From Chiridota heheva (lineage: Eukaryota > Echinodermata > Holothuroidea > Apodida > Chiridotidae), in the NCBI GenBank assembly GCA_020152595.1, contig JAIGNY010003007.1, forward strand, positions 103,501 through 167,500: 64,000 nucleotides of DNA, written 5' to 3'. Below, piece by piece: positions 1 to 11,689 of this stretch (the first letter of the stretch is position 1; the number at the start of each line of letters is the position of its first letter). Below the pieces are notes generated by a model that was not told the DNA's origin, did not search any database, and saw only the letters and a program-made list of their open reading frames with translations. The position numbers were made by a program, and so were the translations under genes.

Positions 1-58
<58 letters not shown>
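1..58. repeat. (TA)n microsatellite
   Basis: Uninterrupted TA dinucleotide run at the window edge; it may continue upstream. Confidence 0.98.
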
Positions 59-62
<4 letters not shown>

Positions 63-1065
63 GAAGCCCTTTTACAGTGACAAAAATAAACCTTTCAAAT
101 ATTGAGTGTCTTCTTATGATATTACATGACTGAATTTCTTTGCTCCTGACCTTTTCATTGAAGAAAGTAATATAAATATTCAAAGCTTACACTTCAACCT
201 AAGCTTCCCCTTCTGTTCTTGTTTATTAAATGTTGCAACATCCATAAGTCAGTCAGGGACAGCAAGATCCTCCACTTCAGTCTGTCCAGCTCCCTGGTCT
301 TGTCTTTGGCCATCAGTCTGTCTTTGGCCATCTTCCCAGTTGCATTGCAGGTGTGGTTAAGCTTCTTTAGATCTGTCTAAAACCTCAGTGTCACTGTTAT
401 TTTTTGGTCTCCCTCCCTTTTCTCGCGTGGCTCAGTGTAAGGCTTTCTTTGAGATGGAAGAGTTATCTTTCCTTAGCACATGTACAATTTCAGAATTACA
501 CTCTTTTCAGCATTTTTATTTTCTAGCAAATGTACATTTTTTTGGTTATTGTAAAAACAGATGGAAGAGTTACTAGCCTTAGTGGATTTCAGCATCATGC
601 ACCTGTTTCACTGCAAACAGATTAAGTTGAAGAGTAATTTTCAAGTATGTTTATAAAGGACCCCAATAATATCATGTTGCACTTTGTAGATGAAGAATGT
701 GATGACATTCATGTGTAACATGTGTTTGTTGGAGTACATTTACTCTGGAATATATCTGTCAACTCTTCCAGACTTGTTTTATTTCAATGATGTAACATGA
801 TTTAGCAGAGAGTAGTGCTTGATTAAGAGTGGGATGCGGTGCACTTAGCATTGGTTCATCTGTTTATTGATTCAATTAAAAAATTAAGTGGCAGAGGGTG
901 TACGTCGCGGACAGAATTATGACTTTCTGGAATATTTAATCCTAAATATTTTTGCTGAATTGTCTCGTTATAAAGGAATATGAACCGCTGGGTAGCAGTA
1001 ACGGGATTTCCTCTACGGGTATTGCGTTTATTGGAAAAATCATAGTATATTTCACCGGAGGTAAC
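59..1065. other. Intronic sequence, nothing recognised
   Basis: AT-rich unique-looking sequence. A short direct repeat of catcagtctgtctttggc lies near 310-330. Short open frames here show no splice context or domain. Confidence 0.5.
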
Positions 1066-1235
1066 AGACCTCTTTGGTGTAGTGGTTAGTGCTTTGTCCT
1101 CCCACCCGCATGCCCCGAGTTTGAATACCGGCTGGTCTGCAACCAGTGAGTTCACAACTGGTTATCAAAGGCCGTGGCTGTCTTGATATAATGTCTAGCA
1201 CTGGATGTTTTGGAGACGTTAAACCTTGCTATGCT
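1066..1235 (+). mobile_element. tRNA-derived SINE (family 1)
   Basis: It has a pol III-type head: an A-box-like TGGTGTAGTGG at 1075-1085 followed by ttagtgc, and a B-box-like GAGTTTGAATACC at 1117-1129. The body is tRNA-unrelated and ends near gacgttaaaccttgc, a tail phrase common in invertebrate SINEs. Boundaries are approximate and no clear target duplication is seen. Confidence 0.6.
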
Positions 1236-1610
1236 ATATCGATTAATTACTATACGTTTCTTAGATTATTATTTTTCATTATTTTCTTGGTATTCTTGGA
1301 TTTAAATTTCATTTTTAACCAAATAATTGAACAAGAATACTTTGAGTTGTAAATATTGAAACTAAATTGATAAAACCATCAAAAACTTTAACATTTTCAA
1401 TTATTTTAATAACAGAATAAAGTTGTAGTACATTTTGCCAAGTTACCACTATGCTAGGATTTTACCCATATATCTTGTAAGTTTAACAAAAGTAACAGGC
1501 AAATATCTCATTGGGGATGTAGAGGATGGATGCTACTGCAGCAAAACATAGATGGCTTTGGTCGCTAATCTTAAGTTTTATGGACATTTTTAATATTATA
1601 GTATAATGAT

Positions 1611-1865
1611 ATTGATAGCGTAGGACTGAGATGCTGGAGGTCCAAGGTCCGAGTCCAACGGCAATTTAACCAGCAATTTTTCTACAGATATGCATAATGA
1701 TATGTACATGCTGACACCAAGCGCAGAGGTTTGTTTTCTGCATCACACCTTCTCCCCCACCCGACCTTTGGGAAAAAGTGGCCAATGGTTGGGTGGCGCT
1801 CACCGCCTTCCGAGGGGACGTAAAGCCGTCGGTCCCGATGGTAGGAGATTCACCCTCTACTTGAT
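1611..1865 (+). mobile_element. tRNA-derived SINE (family 2), + copy
   Basis: It starts in a degraded tRNA-like head (gactgagatgctggagg, then B-box-like AGGTCCGAGTCC). The body contains ggtggcgctcaccgcc and ccgaggggacg, and the 3' end cggtcccgatggtaggagat. The same blocks in the same order occur reverse-complemented at 12960-13175 and in part at 4276-4446, so this is one family with three copies here. The A box is poorly preserved in this copy. Confidence 0.65.
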
Positions 1866-2599
1866 TATCTGAACATTCTTCTAAAAGAGCAGAGTGTTAA
1901 CCCGGTGTTCATCCATTTTCCATCCTGGCAAATTCATCGGGTACACACAGAAAGCAAGTCATTGCAGCTTATAGTGTGCTTTCCCTGGCATATGCCTAAA
2001 AGTGCAAAACAAGTTAAAACAAGATTGTTCCATAGATGATTTATATTTTAACATATTTTTAATCTAGCTTTTTAGTATCTGGTGTATGCTTATTAGACTA
2101 TCATATTGTGCAATTGGACCAGATCTTCAACAAGGTTATTTGGAAGAGTTGAGCTGAGGGATTTGAGCCATTCACACCCCAATTAACACATAGCTTGTAA
2201 TAGGTGCATCTATCACTCCTATAGCTGTAATAGGTGCATCTATCACTTGTAATATATCAAGAATCTCAAACAGTCAAAGAAAAACCTATATTTTGATCTG
2301 CCTTTCCAGTCATACATCACAAATTTTGCCTACCCTGAAAAATACTCAAATTTTACTGAACCATAATTTGCAAAACTAAAATGCTGTTTCCAAATTTAAA
2401 GACTCTTTAGCTCAGAATTTAAAGCTCTGTTTAGTTTTTACTTCAACATAGCTGCCTATGGACCTCAAGTACAAATAACATGACAATTGATGAGTGCCAT
2501 TTTACCTATTGGTGACAGCCATTGATAGTGTTTTAACTTGTTTTTGAAATTTAACAGATTTAGTGCTCATAAATGCATATTTGAAGTAAAAACATTCAT
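1866..2599. other. Intronic sequence with a short direct repeat
   Basis: A phrase close to taataggtgcatctatcac is repeated at about 2199-2250. Nothing else recognised. Confidence 0.5.
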
Positions 2600-3303
2600 A
2601 GCTGTGTCACAATTGGTTCACTTTTTGAGCTGTGTCACAATTTGTTGCCCTTTTTTAGCTGTGTCACAATTGGTTCACTTTTTAGCTATGTCACAATTTG
2701 TTCACTTTTTGAGCTGTGTCACAATTGGTTCACTTTTTGAGCTGTGTTACAATTTGTTCACTTTTTGAGCTGTCACAATTGGTTCACTTTTTGAGTTGTG
2801 TCACAATTTGTTCACTTTTTGAGCTGTTTCACAATTTATTCACTTTTTGAGCTATGTCACAATTGGTTCACTTTTTGAGATTGTCACAATTGGTTCACTT
2901 TTTGAGCTGTGTCACAATTGGTTCTTTTTTGAGCTGTGTCACAATTGCTTTACTTTTTGAGCTGTGTTACAATTTGTTCACTTTTTGAGCTGTCACAATT
3001 GGTTCACTTTTTTAGCTGTGTCACAATTTGTTCACTTTTTGAGCTGTTTCACAATTTATTCACTTTTTGAGCTATGTCACAATTGGTTCACTTTTTGAGA
3101 TTGTCACAATTGGTTCACTTTTTGAGCTGTGTCACAATTGGTTCTTTTTTGAGCTGTGTCACAATTGCTTTACTTTTTGAGCTGTCACAATTTGTTCACT
3201 TTTTGAGCTGTCACAATTGGTTCACTTTTTGAGCTGTGTCACAATTGGTTCACTTTTTGAGCTGTCACAATTTGTCCACTTTTTGAGCTGTGTCATAATT
3301 TGT
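2600..3303. repeat. 28-bp minisatellite, about 26 units, with higher-order duplication
   Basis: The unit reads gagctgtgtcacaattgg followed by ttcacttttt. Variants include ttgttcac, agattgtcac and a short form lacking tgtg. A run of variants starting at about 2739 recurs in the same order from about 2959, an offset of 220 bp, showing that a block of eight units was duplicated as one piece. Confidence 0.95.
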
Positions 3304-3765
3304 TGATGCACAATATGAAATGTAGTTTTCCTAGTAGTAAGATCAAATATTTTGTTAGGACGGAAATGGTGTTTTTCCTTCAAACCTTTTTAAGTGTGAA
3401 ATTTAACTGATACATTACTTTACTTATCTTTTGTATGCAGGTCGAATGATAACTTCTATGCTTAGGCCACATTGAAGAGCTTAGATATACTGCTGAAATT
3501 CAATGACTCATTCATTTGAAACTTGTTTAAAATGACAGTAAAGTTTCTATGCCAGTCATTTTCATGCAAACCTTGGCAGTTTTGTCTTATTTTTGTCGCC
3601 TATTATACAAGACAAACTTGTAGGACCACTGAACTAATCCTTTAAATTCAAGCATATGAATGTATACTTCATATTTACATACTGTATTTCTTCAGCTCAA
3701 AACAAGCAACTTGTGTTTAACATTTAAAGTATTTTTTTATGTATTTTTTGTTGTTTTTGTTTCAG
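3304..3765. other. Intronic sequence leading to the ankyrin exon, with a MITE end relic
   Basis: At 3626-3641 the phrase ccactgaactaatcct followed by TTAA (3642-3645) matches the right end of the TTAA MITE found whole at 52420-52879. The rest is unrecognised. The last 60 bases are a T-rich polypyrimidine tract. Confidence 0.5.
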
Positions 3766-3874
3766 AATGGAATTGATGTCCACAAAAGGAACCCTCATGG
3801 GCAGACCGCATTAGATATTGTCAATAAGTTTACGACCAACAGAGCCGCGCAGGATATTAAAACTATACTCAGGG
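3766..3874 (+). CDS. Caskin-like exon: last ankyrin repeat and cap
   Basis: Internal exon of a Caskin-type neuronal scaffold protein. It is 109 bp, preceded by a pyrimidine-rich acceptor ending ttgtttcag (3757-3765) and followed by a consensus donor gtgagt (3875-3880). Read in phase 0 it gives 36 codons plus one base. The start NGIDVHKRNPHGQTALDIV has the ankyrin pattern (N..HGQTALD), and DIVNKFTTNRAAQDIKTIL follows as the capping helix. In Caskins an almost identical TALDIVN-F-T phrase closes the sixth ankyrin repeat just before the SH3 domain (from memory of the family). The trailing G joins AT of the next exon to make Asp, so the frame is continuous across a 13.2-kb intron. Earlier ankyrin exons must lie before the window. 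ASPP proteins also have ankyrin repeats followed by SH3, but their SH3 sequence is unlike this one. Confidence 0.87.
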
Positions 3875-4275
3875 GTGAGTTTTGTATCAATGAATAATTT
3901 TAATCCCCTTTGAAATGCCTTCAAAAAAAGTAGTATGTTCAGATGTGTGTCACAAAATGTTGAATGTCATGTACTCTGGTTTAAGATAATAATTTTCTTT
4001 CTATAAAGAAATTTATTTATAAGTTTTGAGAGTAAGGAAAAATATTCTAAGTTCAGTTGAGAGTCTGGGTGTGTATGAAGTATTAATAAATGGTTGATGA
4101 AGAGTCCTCTCTCCAGTTATTGTATAGTATTTGTAAATGTTCTTAAAATGCCCAACTCACAATGAAGTCTAAATTAAATTCTCCAGGCAGCAGCTGAAGA
4201 TCAGTGCCATGAATTTGACTGGACTGAGACAGGAAGTAAATTAACACTCAGTTATCATGCTTCTCTTCTCAAATA

Positions 4276-4446
4276 GTCCTGCCAATGGGACCACCATTTA
4301 ACGTCCTTATCCGAGGGACCGTAAGTACCATCCAGATGATACAGATGGCATTCTTCTGCTGATGTTGTCAGGTGTATCTGTCTGCAAGGCTCTGGAAAAA
4401 TCTCCTAGTTGAATCTGGAACCTCCAGCATCTCAGTAATGCACTGT
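4276..4446 (-). mobile_element. tRNA-derived SINE (family 2), minus copy
   Basis: Read on the minus strand it has tgagatgctggaggttcc of the tRNA-like head, then the body, then ggacggtccctcggataag-like and ggtcccattggcagg blocks. It is shorter and more diverged than the copy ending at 13175, and its head runs into the 24-bp array. Confidence 0.55.
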
Positions 4447-4640
4447 GTCACAAAGCAGACACCTGTGCTGTGAGCCTCTTTGTGGCCTGTGCTGTGAGCC
4501 TCTTTGTGGCCTGTGCTGTGAGCCTCTTTGTGGCCTGTGCTGTGAGCCTCTTTGTGGCCTGTGCTGTGAGCCTCTTTGTGGCCTGTGCTGTGAGCCTCTT
4601 TGTGGCCTGTGCGGTGAGCCTCTTTGTGGCCTGCTTATGT
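4447..4640. repeat. 24-bp minisatellite, seven to eight units
   Basis: The unit is cctgtgctgtgagcctcttt plus gtgg, almost invariant. Because 24 is divisible by three, long frames stay open on both strands; these are not genes. It abuts the tRNA-head end of the SINE copy and resembles that end of the copy at 13160-13190 (acctgactcagcctcatttg). Confidence 0.93.
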
Positions 4641-7263
4641 GAGCCCCCATTTTGGATCAGACACGTTATAAAGCAGTGGAAAAATGATGCATAGGCAAAG
4701 GTTTTGTAAACTGATTTCTATATTGTACATGTGGCTTCTTCTTAATAAAGTATACATACACATTCAAGTTAAAAAAATATATATCATTTGGCAAAGATGC
4801 AATTTTATGGAACCTATATGCTACCTCAGCTTTCAGCTAGATAATTTCAGTGCTTCTTTGTCTACGTTCACTACAGCAGCATCGCTAATCAGATACTTAA
4901 ATACATTAGATCGTAAGATAACTTAACAGTCGCTAGAACTCTTATGTTGATCCTGTGGCTGCTAATTTACATAAAGATGCACCTTAGCATTTGGCGCAAA
5001 AATACTTCTTGCCACATCAATTGCTCATTTATGCAAAACTAGCTTGGGTGTCAGCTACGTCATACATAACCTGGTCAATTTTGGACCACACCTTCTTCAC
5101 CAATTGGCACAAAATTATATTTCCTAGTGTTGGTGACCTCACCGCTATTGCCACCAATGCTCCCTGTTAACCTCTGGGATGGTCCTGTACAAGAAGTTGA
5201 GATCTTCAAGATGGAATCCCCAAAGCTTTCAACCTGGTGTGAACAAACGGTACCCAATACGGCAAAAGAACCCTATTTATAAATAAACATAAAGGAAGTT
5301 GCTAATACAATCCCTTTACATGTAATTATCATTATGTGCAATCTCATCACAGTTTTCTAATTATGAGTCACAAACATGCACCATGTAATTGATTAAAACT
5401 GCCATTATACTAACAGAACCCTCCTTCTTGCACTCCTTTATCCCTCCCCACCCCTCATAAGTATCCACTTTCAATCAAATTGATTTTCAAACGATCAACA
5501 AAATAATACATCATTCCTTTCAGTATAAATAACCTACCATATTCAGTTAATCATACCCTATGCATATATAGGTTATGTGATATCCTAAATACATCATAAC
5601 AATACACTTTCAACCCCTCAATCAAATAATATGATATATCTACATCAGCAATTTGGACTATTTCTGCCCCACCTACAGCCTTTATCATTTATCCCATCAA
5701 TAAATTCTGATACTAATACCTGATAATTGAAATACCAACATGTATTGTAACTTAGCCGAATTTAGGCAGCGTGAAATTAGCTATGAGTATATCTAGGTCC
5801 CCCCCCCCCCTCCCTTTAAAGAAGCACCATCGCCATCTGCCCAACAAACCATAAACCATCAATTAATTCTCCCCTTTTATTTCTATGCGTTACTACAAAG
5901 AAAATAGTGAAAACTTTAAGCAACTTACAGGAAACAAGACCACGAAGGGCAGTATCAAATTCATGGTTCCACAAGTAAAACTGTTTTCCTTTAAACGAAC
6001 ACTTCAATATCATACTCCTTAAATCAATCCTGTCACCATAGCCTGTCCCACAAAGGTGCCAGCACAAAATGTTGACAAATTTAGAATTCTTCAGGACCTT
6101 TATGAAATATGTTTGAAACTCGTGGAGGACCTGGGCAGTTTTGAGGCCCACCACTGAGCAGAGGTGTTCATCCCAAAATGACAAAACATCCACTGACCAT
6201 CCCTGACCTAAGGCCAAGGTAAAACTAAAAACCATATTTGCATAAATACACCCACTACATTCCTACTGTCAAATTACGGAATAGGGAAGTAGTGGTTCAA
6301 GTGGAGCAACCAATTGATAACCAAATGCAAGAATTTTATCAAGTTTTGCGACCCACTCTACTAAAGGAGCCATCTCATCAAGCGACCATTAACATTGGTC
6401 TGTTATGTTGGATGTTGTCCCACTCTTCACACGAAGTATAAGGGTTGAAGCAATTTTCAACCTATGATTAAAAATTGTCCTACTAAATACTTAATGCATT
6501 GTAACAGTTGATTTACTATAACCTTTTTAATAGGTACACATGGTAGGTATCCTGTTGCTGATGTCAATACTTTGGCCAAGAATGGTATCTATTAGTCCTA
6601 GCTAACTTTCACAGATCGAGCTTGAAATTGCATTACTTCACACTGTAATGCTGAAACCAGGGATATGTTATTATCCCTGCTGAAACTATGCCGGAAAAGC
6701 TCACTGTACAAGAGAGAAAGCACTAGACTAATTATTCTTTCTATTGAAACATGATATATACACCCGATACACTATGATATATTCAGTCTCCTTGTACCGC
6801 AAGAGGGGTGAGGATGTTGGGGAATACAAGAGAGATGAGGATGTTGGGGAATTATCCTGATGCTTTCTGAAAAGTATCAATACCATCCAAACCCAGATAA
6901 TATTACTACGAATCTTCCTGAAGATTTGGTGCAAAGCCAAAATGTAGTACATAGCATTATCAAGTAACACTTTATGTATTGCTGAATGCTAAAATATTCC
7001 CCCACATAACTTTAAAAAAAAGATTTCAACTTATTCCTATATTAAGTGCTAAGGTATTTCCCCTTGATATATGTAGCCAAATTGTGTATGTCTTCAGCTT
7101 GTTGCATAATATATTTGACAGCCTCCTTTGGAAAAATGTTTAGCTGTCTGTTTACCATGAGTTCCAATCTGTCACTATCAGATGAAATATCTGATTAATT
7201 CCATGTTACAAAGACAAAAGTTTTGTTCTTTTTCAGAACAATTTTTCAGTCATTTGAAGGATA
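4641..7263. other. Intronic sequence, mostly unrecognised
   Basis: It contains the candidate minus-strand exon at 5929-6207, a poly-C tract near 5800-5810, and another protein-like minus-strand open stretch at 5075-5257 without clear splice sites. At 6800-6860 the phrase gaggatgttggggaat occurs twice. Confidence 0.45.
5929..6207 (-). CDS. Possible exon of an unknown gene on the opposite strand
   Basis: On the minus strand an open frame continuous from 6235 to 5816 contains a segment with an acceptor-like ccttggccttag just before 6207 and a consensus donor gtaagt at 5928-5923. The segment is 279 bp, entering and leaving in phase 1. The 93-residue product has a protein-like composition, with phrases such as GWSVDVLSFWDEHLC, ILCWHLCGTGYGDRIDL and FYLWNHEFDTALRGL. 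I do not recognise the family. It could be an exon of a gene nested in intron 1, a decayed coding fragment of a mobile element, or a chance frame. No neighbouring exon on this strand is convincing, although 5075-5257 (minus) holds another open stretch. Confidence 0.25.
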
Positions 7264-7500
7264 AGGTTCTCATTGGTCGAGCCTTGAATTGTGGCCATTA
7301 TGTCATTCTCTCTAAAACTTGACAAGTATTTGTAAATTCAATTGTGTTAAAATGCAGACGAAATACACAAACATCACTTTAAGGTTATCATTGGTCGAGC
7401 CTTGGATTCTGGCCATCATGTTATTCTCTCTAAAACTTGACAAGTATTTGTAAATTCAATTGTGTCAAAATGCAGATAAAATACACAAACATCACCTCAC
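7264..7500. repeat. Tandem duplication of about 118 bp
   Basis: Two adjacent copies beginning around cattggtcgagccttg, at 7271 and 7389, differ at few positions. Both extend through the same ttgtaaattcaattgtgt and cacaaacatcac phrases. Confidence 0.92.
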
Positions 7501-8010
7501 CATTTAATTTTCAAATTTGAAGTGTTTTGCAGGCTTCATCACCATGGGGGTGCAAAACTGAAAATCAGGATTCCCAAGCCCACACTCATGACCTGCAATA
7601 GATCTGCATCTATTTACATGACACTTGAACTTTATTGGCAAAAGGTCAAGGGTCAATGTCAGGAGCAGATTACATTTGAAATTTGATCTTAGCTTCAAGG
7701 TATAAGTTGAAGGAGAGTTTTGGATGTCATTATTATTATTACAAACCAGAGTGGTGTCATGTTCGAGGATAAATGCAGACTTAATATTACAAGTGATTTC
7801 TGATGGATCACATGAAAATTAATCTAAACCAAGCTGGTTTCTATGGATTTTGAAAAGTATTGAATTATGGTAGAATTTTTTCTTTCAATTTGGCTTATTT
7901 CCAGGCATTTAGAGATGGGGCTTTTGATTACCTTTGATTTTGTAAAATGGTTGATTGAATCCTTGGAAGCAACTGTCTGTTTAAGGCAAAATCTCTGTCT
8001 TTCTTGTGTT
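7501..8010. other. Intronic sequence, nothing recognised
   Basis: AT-rich sequence between the 118-bp duplication and the large array. The last bases (taattgtaagtgaata) become part of the array unit. Confidence 0.5.
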
Positions 8011-11000
8011 AATTGTAAGTGAATACAGACCCCTAGCTTGATTGAAAAAAGGGGAGGGCTAATTGTAAGTGACTACAGACCCCTAGCTTGATTGAAAAAA
8101 GGGGAGGGCTAATTGTAAGTGACTACAGACCCCTAGTTTGATTGAAAAAGGGGGAGGGCTAATTGTAAGTGAATACAGACCCCTAGCTTGATTGAAAAAA
8201 GGGGAGGGCTAATTGTAAGTGACTACAGACCCCTAGTTTGATTGAAAAAGGGGGAGGGCTAATTGTAAGTGAATACAGACCCCTAGTTTGATTGAAAAAG
8301 GGGGAGGGCTAATTGTAAGTGAATACAGACCCCTAGCTTGATTGAAAAAAGGGGAGGGCTAATTGTAAGTGACTACAGACCCCTAGCTTGATTGAAAAAG
8401 GGGAGGGCTAATTGTAAGTGATACAGACCCTAGTTTGATTGAAAAGGGGAGGGCTAATTGTAAGTGAATACAGATTAGCTTGATTGAAAAAAGGGGGAGG
8501 GCTAATTGTAAGTGACTACAGACCCCTAGTTTGATTGAAAAAGGGGGAGGGCTAATTGTAAGTGAATACAGACCCTAGTTTGATTGAAAAAGGGGAGGGC
8601 TAATTGTAAGTGAATACAGACCCTAGCTTGATTGAAAAAGGGGGAGGGCTAATTGTAAATACAGACCCTAGCTTGATTGAAAAAAGGGGAGGGCTAATTG
8701 TAAGTGACTACAGACCCCTAGCTTGATTGAAAAAAGGGGAGGGCTAATTGTAAGTGAATACAGACCCCTAGCTAGATTGAAAAAAGGGGAGGGCTAATTG
8801 TAAGTGAATACAGACCCCTAGCTTGATTGAAAAAAGGGGAGGGCTAATTGTAAGTGACTACAGACCCTAGCTTGATTGAAAAAGGGGAGGGCTAATTGTA
8901 AGTGAATACAGACCCTAGTTTGATTGAAAAAGGGGAGGGCTAATTGTAAGTGAATACAGACCCCTAGCTTGATTGAAAAAGGGGGAGGGCTAATTGTAAG
9001 TGACTACAGACCCTAGTTTGATTGAAAAAGGGGAGGGCTAATTGTAAGTGAATACAGACCCTAGTTTGATTGAAAAGGGGAGGGCTAATTGTAAGTGAAT
9101 ACAGACCCTAGCTTGATTGAAAAAGGGGAGGGCTAATTGTAAGTGACTACAGACCCCTAGCTTGATTGAAAAAGGGGAGGGCTAATTGTAAGTGAATACA
9201 GACCCCTAGCTTGATTGAAAAAGGGGAGGGCTAATTGTAAGTGAATACAGACCCCTAGCTAGATTGAAAAAGGGGGAGGGCTAATTGTAAGTGAATACAG
9301 ACCCCTAGCTTGATTGAAAAAAGGGGAGGGCTAATTGTAAGTGACTACAGACCCCTAGCTTGATTGAAAAAAGGGGAGGGCTAATTGTAAGTGACTACAG
9401 ACCCCTAGTTTGATTGAAAAAGGGGGAGGGCTAATTGTAAGTGAATACAGACCCCTAGCTTGATTGAAAAAAGGGAGAGGGCTAATTGTAAGTGAATACA
9501 GACCCTAGCTTGATTGAAAAAGGGGAGGGCTAATTGTAAGTGAATACAGACCCTAGCTTGATTGAAAAAGGGGAGGGCTAATTGTAAGTGAATACAGACC
9601 CTAGTTTGATTGAAAAAGGGGAGGGCTAATTGTAAGTGAATACAGACCCTAGCTTGATTGAAAAAGGGGAGGGCTAATTGTAAGTGAATAGAGACCCTAG
9701 CTAGATTGAAAAAGGGGGAGGGCTAATTGTAAGTGACTACAGACCCTAGCTTGATTGAAAAAGGGGAGGGCTAATTGTAAGTGAATAGAGACCCCTAGCT
9801 AGATTGAAAAAAGGGGAGGGCTAATTGTAAGTGAATACAGACCCCTAGTTTGATTGAAAAAGGGGGAGGGCTAATTGTAAGTGAATACAGACCCCTAGCT
9901 TGATTGAAAAAAGGGGAGGGCTAATTGTAAGTGAATAGAGACCCCTAGCTAGATTGAAAAAAGGGGAGGGCTAATTGTAAGTGACTACAGACCCCTAGCT
10001 TGATTGAAAAAAGGGGAGGGCTAATTGTAAGTGAATACAGACCCCTAGCTTGATTGAAAAAATGGGAGGGCTAATTGTAAGTGACTACAGACCCCTAGCT
10101 TGATTGAAAAAAGGGGAGGGCTAATTGTAAGTGAATACAGACCCTAGCTAGATTGAAAAGGGGGAGGGCTAATTGTAAGTGAATACAGACCCTAGCTTGA
10201 TTGAAAAAGGGGAGGGCTAATTGTAAGTGAATACAGACCCTAGCTAGATTGAAAAAGGGGAGGGCTAATTGTAAGTGAATACAGACCCTAGTTTGATTGA
10301 AAAGGGGAGGGCTAATTGTAAGTGAATACAGACCCCTAGCTTGATTGAAAAAGGGGGAGGGCTAATTGTAAGTGAATAGAGACCCTAGCTAGATTGAAAA
10401 GGGGAGGGCTAATTGTAAGTGAATACAGACCCTAGCTTGATTGAAAAGGGGAGGGCTAATTGTAAGTGACTACAGACCCTAGCTTGATTGAAAAAGGGAG
10501 AGGGCTAATTGTAAGTGACTACAGACCCCTAGCTTGATTGAAAAAGGGGGAGGGCTAATTGTAAGTGACTACAGACCCTAGCTTGATTGAAAAAGGGGCA
10601 GGGCTAATTGTTAGTGAATACAGACCCTAGCTTGATTAAAAAGGGGAGGGCTAATTGTAAGTGAATACAGACCCCTAGCTTGATTGAAAAATGGGGAGGG
10701 CTAATTGTAAGTGAATACAGACCCTAGCTTGATTGAAAAAGGGGAGGGCTAATTGTAAGTGAATAGAGACCCTAGCTAGATTGAAAAGGGGAGGGCTAAT
10801 TGTAAGTGAATACAGACCCTGGCTTGATTGAAAAAGGGGAGGGCTAATTGTAAGTGACTACAGACCCCTAAGCTTGATTGAAAAGGGGAGGGCTAATTGT
10901 AAGTGACTACAGACCCTAGCTTGATTGAAAAAGGGGAGGGCTAATTGTAAGTGACTACAGACCCTAGCTTGATTGAAAAAGGGCAGGGCTAATTGTAAGT

Positions 11001-11168
11001 GAATACAGACCCTAAGCTTGATTAAAAAAGGGGAGGGCTAATTGTAAGTGAATACAGACCCTAGCTTGATTGAAAAAGGGGGAGGGCTAATTGTAAGTGA
11101 CTACAGACCCCTAGCTTGATTGAAAAAGGGGAAGGGCTAATTGTAAGTGAATACAGACCCCTAGCTTG
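8011..11168. repeat. About 50-bp satellite array, about 63 units, derived from a MITE terminus plus flank
   Basis: The unit is taattgtaagtgaata then cagacccctagcttgatt then gaaaaaaggggagggc. Variable positions are gaatac/gactac, cttga/tttga/ctaga, three or four C, and homopolymer lengths. The part from CAGACC onward is the first 34 or so bases of the MITE that follows at 11154-11683; the taattgtaagtgaata part is the unique flank before the first unit. The array thus amplified a junction of host and element. Confidence 0.95.
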
Positions 11169-11683
11169 ATTGAAAAAGGGGGAGGGTGCTAGACTTGTTG
11201 AGGGGTACATTAATGCATGCGCAAAGCGCTGCAAATTTTGGGTGTGGAGTCAAGGGGCCCCCTTAAGGCTTAATTTCCTGGTGAAAAAGCTGTGGGTTTT
11301 TAGCTACAACCATGCATCCCAGAATGAAGCTATTCTAAATGATTAGGACCAGTCATTAGCCAAACAGGACAATTGCTTACTATGCTATCATTCTGTGTTC
11401 TGTATCCATGTAAGGTATTTCATTTATGGGGCTAATTAAGATCATTTAATTTGAAAATTAAAAATAAATAAAAAATCATGAGGGGCTGGGCGGACCCCAG
11501 GGGGCAGGGTGGACCCCCACGGGGCAGGGCATACCCTCAGGGGGAAGGGCAGACCCCTAGGGGAAGGGCAGACCCCAAGGGGCAGAGCAGGCCCCTAGGG
11601 GGCAGGGCAGACCTGAGGGTCAGTGCGGGCTCATGGAGGGGCGGGGCAGGCCGCTCCTGTGAAACAGCAAAGCTAGGGGTCTG
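11154..11683. mobile_element. MITE of the CAGACCCCTAG family, carrying a G-rich internal minisatellite
   Basis: Ends CAGACCCCTAGCTTGATT and AGCAAAGCTAGGGGTCTG are inverted (14-bp core). Two other copies are at 40067-40464 and 53859-54298, sharing gtgctagacttgttgagggg, gagccaaacaggacaatt-type and attctgtgttctgtatcc blocks. At 11478-11660 a ggggcagggcggaccc-type repeat of about 18 bp is expanded. TGAATA follows the right end (11684-11689) and also precedes the first array unit (8020-8025), suggesting a 6-bp target duplication around the whole 8026-11683 block. CAG...CTG ends recall hAT elements, but the 8-bp duplication of that superfamily is not seen. Confidence 0.75.
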
Positions 11684-11689
11684 TGAATA

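Noticed and set aside
2600-3303. CRISPR-like array of repeats and spacers
   Set aside because: Units are contiguous and all related; there are no unique spacers, and the context is a eukaryotic intron.
4432-4694. Repeat proteins on both strands (CCEPLCGL and RPQRGSQH)
   Set aside because: 24-bp array artefact; both strands open over the same bases.
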